A stretch of 54,600 nt of DNA from positions 1 to 54,600 of the forward strand of contig JACKCF010000010.1 in NCBI GenBank assembly GCA_020634165.1, read 5' to 3'. The notes under the pieces are model-generated. The model ran no database searches. It was not told the origin of the DNA and worked only from the letters and a program-made list of their open reading frames with translations. Below, in pieces: positions 52,736 to 54,600 of this stretch (positions within the stretch are counted from its first letter, which is position 1; each line of letters opens with the position of its first letter). The position numbers and the translations under genes are program-made. The stretch comes from Anaerolineaceae bacterium (lineage in GTDB: Bacteria; Chloroflexota; Anaerolineae; Aggregatilineales; Phototrophicaceae).

Positions 52736-53920
52736 ATGCGTGTCATTGGCCTTATGTCGGGGACATCTGCGGACGGTGTGGATGTCGCGCTTTGTGAGAT
52801 TTTTGGTCAGCCCGGTGATATGCAGGCTACCATCGTTGCGGGTGATACTTACCCCTACAGTCCTGAGATGCGTCAGCGTATTCTGGATGCATGTGATCGC
52901 CAGAAAAGCCGCGTTGATGAGATTGCCTGCCTGAACACGGAAATCGCTGACGTATTTGCTGATTGCATCACACAATTCGCCAATTCAAATGCTTTTGCTC
53001 TTGATTCGGTTGATCTTATCGCTTCGCATGGCCAAACCCTCTGGCATAATGTCCTGCCTGATGGCAGCGTCAACGCCTCTTTCCAGATAGGTGAAGGCGC
53101 GGTCATCGCCGAGCGAACAGGCATCACGACCATAAATAATATGCGTGCCCGTGACATTGCGGCTGGTGGCCAGGGCGCACCCCTGACAGGCTATGTCGAT
53201 TGGCTGCTGCTGCGCCATCCATCTCATTGGCGCGCTATTCAGAATATCGGCGGTATGGGCAATGTGACCTTTTTGCCACCTCTGAGCGATACTCAGTCAC
53301 AGCCCATCGCCTTTGATACTGGCCCCGGCAATGCTTTGCTCGATGTCTCTGTCATGCACTTCACCAATGGTCAACAGAATTATGACCGTGATGGACTTCT
53401 CGCTAGGCAGGGCCGCCTCGATGAAGAATGGCTCCATGACTTGCTTCAGCATCCCTACTATCAGCGTGACTATCCCAAGACGACAGGGCGGGAGCTGTTC
53501 GGTACGGAAGCCGCACACCAGTTAATTGACGAAGCCCAGGAGCGTGGCCTCGATCAGTATGCGATTATCTCTACGCTAACTGCCTTGACAGCTACCAACA
53601 TCGCGGATGCCTACCAACGCTTTGCCCCTGCGCGCATCGACGAGGTGATTTTGGGTGGGGGTGGCCATCATAATCCGGTGATGCGTAGCTTGATTGAGCA
53701 GTATGTTGCTCCCGCAGTCGTCTGCACCCATGAGGATATCGGCATCAGCAGTGACTTCAAAGAAGCGCTCGTCTTTGCTGTATTGGCCTACGAAACATGG
53801 CATGGTCGCCCAGGGACACTACCTGCGCTGACAGGTGCGAAGCGAGCTGCTATCCTCGGCCAGATTACACCTGGTGACAATTATGACAACCTCCTTCGCC
53901 AGCGATTTGGTGTATCTTAG
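52736..53920 (+). CDS. anmK: Anhydro-N-acetylmuramic acid kinase
   Basis: AnmK phosphorylates and opens 1,6-anhydro-MurNAc from peptidoglycan recycling to MurNAc-6-phosphate. The 394-residue ASKHA-fold kinase has GLMSGTSADGVDVAL at the N-terminus, IASHGQTLWHN, AFDTGPGNALLDV and LGGGGHHNPVMRSL near the C-terminus, all conserved in the family. No murQ (MurNAc-6-P etherase) or nagZ is in the window. The ATG follows GAAGGAACAGG. Confidence 0.95.
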   Translation: MRVIGLMSGTSADGVDVALCEIFGQPGDMQATIVAGDTYPYSPEMRQRILDACDRQKSRVDEIACLNTEIADVFADCITQFANSNAFALDSVDLIASHGQTLWHNVLPDGSVNASFQIGEGAVIAERTGITTINNMRARDIAAGGQGAPLTGYVDWLLLRHPSHWRAIQNIGGMGNVTFLPPLSDTQSQPIAFDTGPGNALLDVSVMHFTNGQQNYDRDGLLARQGRLDEEWLHDLLQHPYYQRDYPKTTGRELFGTEAAHQLIDEAQERGLDQYAIISTLTALTATNIADAYQRFAPARIDEVILGGGGHHNPVMRSLIEQYVAPAVVCTHEDIGISSDFKEALVFAVLAYETWHGRPGTLPALTGAKRAAILGQITPGDNYDNLLRQRFGVS

Positions 53921-53928
53921 GCGACACC

Positions 53929-54429
53929 ATGCTGAAAATTGCACCCATAGAAAAACAGCATATTGTGGCCTGTGCGCACATCATGGCGACGAATCCACTC
54001 TGGCAGCGCTACAACGTTACAGAAGAGAAGGCACTCCGACTTTTTAGTTCCATCCCATCAGATGATACGGCCCGGGTTTCAGTTGCATTGTTGAATGAAG
54101 AAGTCACGGGCTTCATCTGGTATTACCTGCGAGGAACATTTTTCTCTGGCGGTTACATTCGTCTGGTTGGGGTCAGCATTCAACATAAGCGACAGGGCAT
54201 TGGCACGGTTTTGATGGATGTTGCGGAAAATGACATTTCGCAGCATACTCCTGATACCTTTTTGCTGGCATCAGACTTTAACATTCCAGCCCACGATTTT
54301 TACCGCCAGCGCGGTTACCAGAACGTGGGCCAGCTACCTGATTTTGCGATGTCTGGCATATCTGAGCTTATTTTCTGGAAGCGAATACAGCAGAAAAAGG
54401 AGGCGCCTGCTGCTAAACGTGCTACCTGA
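53929..54429 (+). CDS. GNAT-family N-acetyltransferase
   Basis: The 166-residue protein has the GNAT acetyl-CoA motif A VGVSIQHKRQGIGTVLMD (Q/R-x-x-G-x-G/A) and a C-terminal YRQRGYQNVGQLPDF typical of motif B. It starts 8 bp after anmK, so it is probably co-transcribed with it. The acceptor is unknown; amino-sugar or peptide amines are possible. Confidence 0.9.
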   Translation: MLKIAPIEKQHIVACAHIMATNPLWQRYNVTEEKALRLFSSIPSDDTARVSVALLNEEVTGFIWYYLRGTFFSGGYIRLVGVSIQHKRQGIGTVLMDVAENDISQHTPDTFLLASDFNIPAHDFYRQRGYQNVGQLPDFAMSGISELIFWKRIQQKKEAPAAKRAT

Positions 54430-54478
54430 GTCACGCAATATCACGCCTTATCCGATGATCGTTGCAAGTGAGGTCACT

Positions 54479-54600
54479 ATGAAAAAACTAACCACGCTTT
54501 TTATTCTGCTTCTTGTCGTCTTAATTGCTGTGCCATTCACCAGCGCCCAGGATAACACCCTGATAATGGGTCGTGCGGTCGATGCCACTGGTCTGGACCC
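54479..54600 (+). CDS. N-terminus of a second family-5 solute-binding protein (cut by right edge)
   Basis: An ATG after GAGG opens a frame not interrupted to the window end. The first 23 residues form a signal peptide (Lys-Lys, then a Leu/Val-rich core, cut likely at TSA-Q). The mature start DNTLIMGRAVDATGLDP matches the beginning of dipeptide-type family 5 binding proteins. There is no lipobox Cys. It probably heads a second ABC importer, perhaps with anmK in a cell-wall-recycling unit. Confidence 0.8.
   Translation, partial: MKKLTTLFILLLVVLIAVPFTSAQDNTLIMGRAVDATGLD

Overview
The window looks like a chromosomal piece of a free-living heterotroph with moderate-to-high GC. Gene content suggests Chloroflexota (Anaerolineae-like): a complete-looking inositol operon beside CPA2, PutA and opp-type ABC genes, multiheme cytochromes with an NrfC/NrfD pair, and a large glycan-use locus. 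The phylum is an inference from gene content, since no rRNA or other taxonomic marker is present. About 44 protein genes are packed tightly, with many 4-bp ATGA overlaps and Shine-Dalgarno starts. Transcription units are separated by clear intrinsic terminators. I saw no tRNA, rRNA, CRISPR array, insertion sequence or phage gene.

Layout. (1) 1-1436: end of a large secreted protein with prealbumin-like repeats. (2) 1563-9975: an IclR regulator divergent from a myo-inositol operon, iolG-iolC-iolB-iolD-(LacD-like aldolase)-iolA. iolE, iolJ and an inositol transporter are not in the window. (3) 10039-15541: single genes for TypA/BipA, an aldo/keto reductase, a membrane-anchored thioredoxin, HypA and a divergent polysaccharide-deacetylase-like protein with an SH3b domain. 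(4) 15752-19009: a Fur-family regulator with feoA-feoB-feoC (ferrous iron uptake). (5) 19006-27795, minus strand: a zinc alcohol dehydrogenase, a HEAT-repeat protein paired with a lidless Hsp70, a bifunctional PutA-type proline catabolic enzyme, and a two-part HAD hydrolase. (6) 27891-29819: CPA2 antiporter with RCK domains.

(7) 29905-36674 is the most unusual region. Two divergent units encode an exported electron-transfer system. The minus arm encodes a lipoprotein-anchored decaheme or undecaheme cytochrome followed by a secreted protein with four rhodanese domains. The plus arm encodes a membrane-anchored octaheme cytochrome, a four-cluster ferredoxin subunit and an NrfD-type quinone-interacting membrane subunit. 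The large cytochrome's reading frame contains one in-frame TGA. It separates the signal peptide and first heme motif from the other ten hemes, and a hairpin starts 7 nt after the TGA. The TGA could be a selenocysteine codon, a recent nonsense mutation or a sequence error.

(8) 36743-54600 is a carbohydrate/glycoconjugate locus. A LacI regulator heads a five-gene opp/dpp-type ABC importer on the minus strand. Divergently run a sulfatase-superfamily hydrolase with Thr at the usual Cys/Ser position, two paralogous Gfo/Idh/MocA oxidoreductases flanking a sulfotransferase-like gene, an SDR, a TIM-barrel isomerase, a GH78 alpha-L-rhamnosidase, AnmK and a GNAT acetyltransferase. A second family-5 solute-binding protein begins at the right edge. 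A good sigma70-type promoter overlapping a LacI-type operator lies between the two arms.
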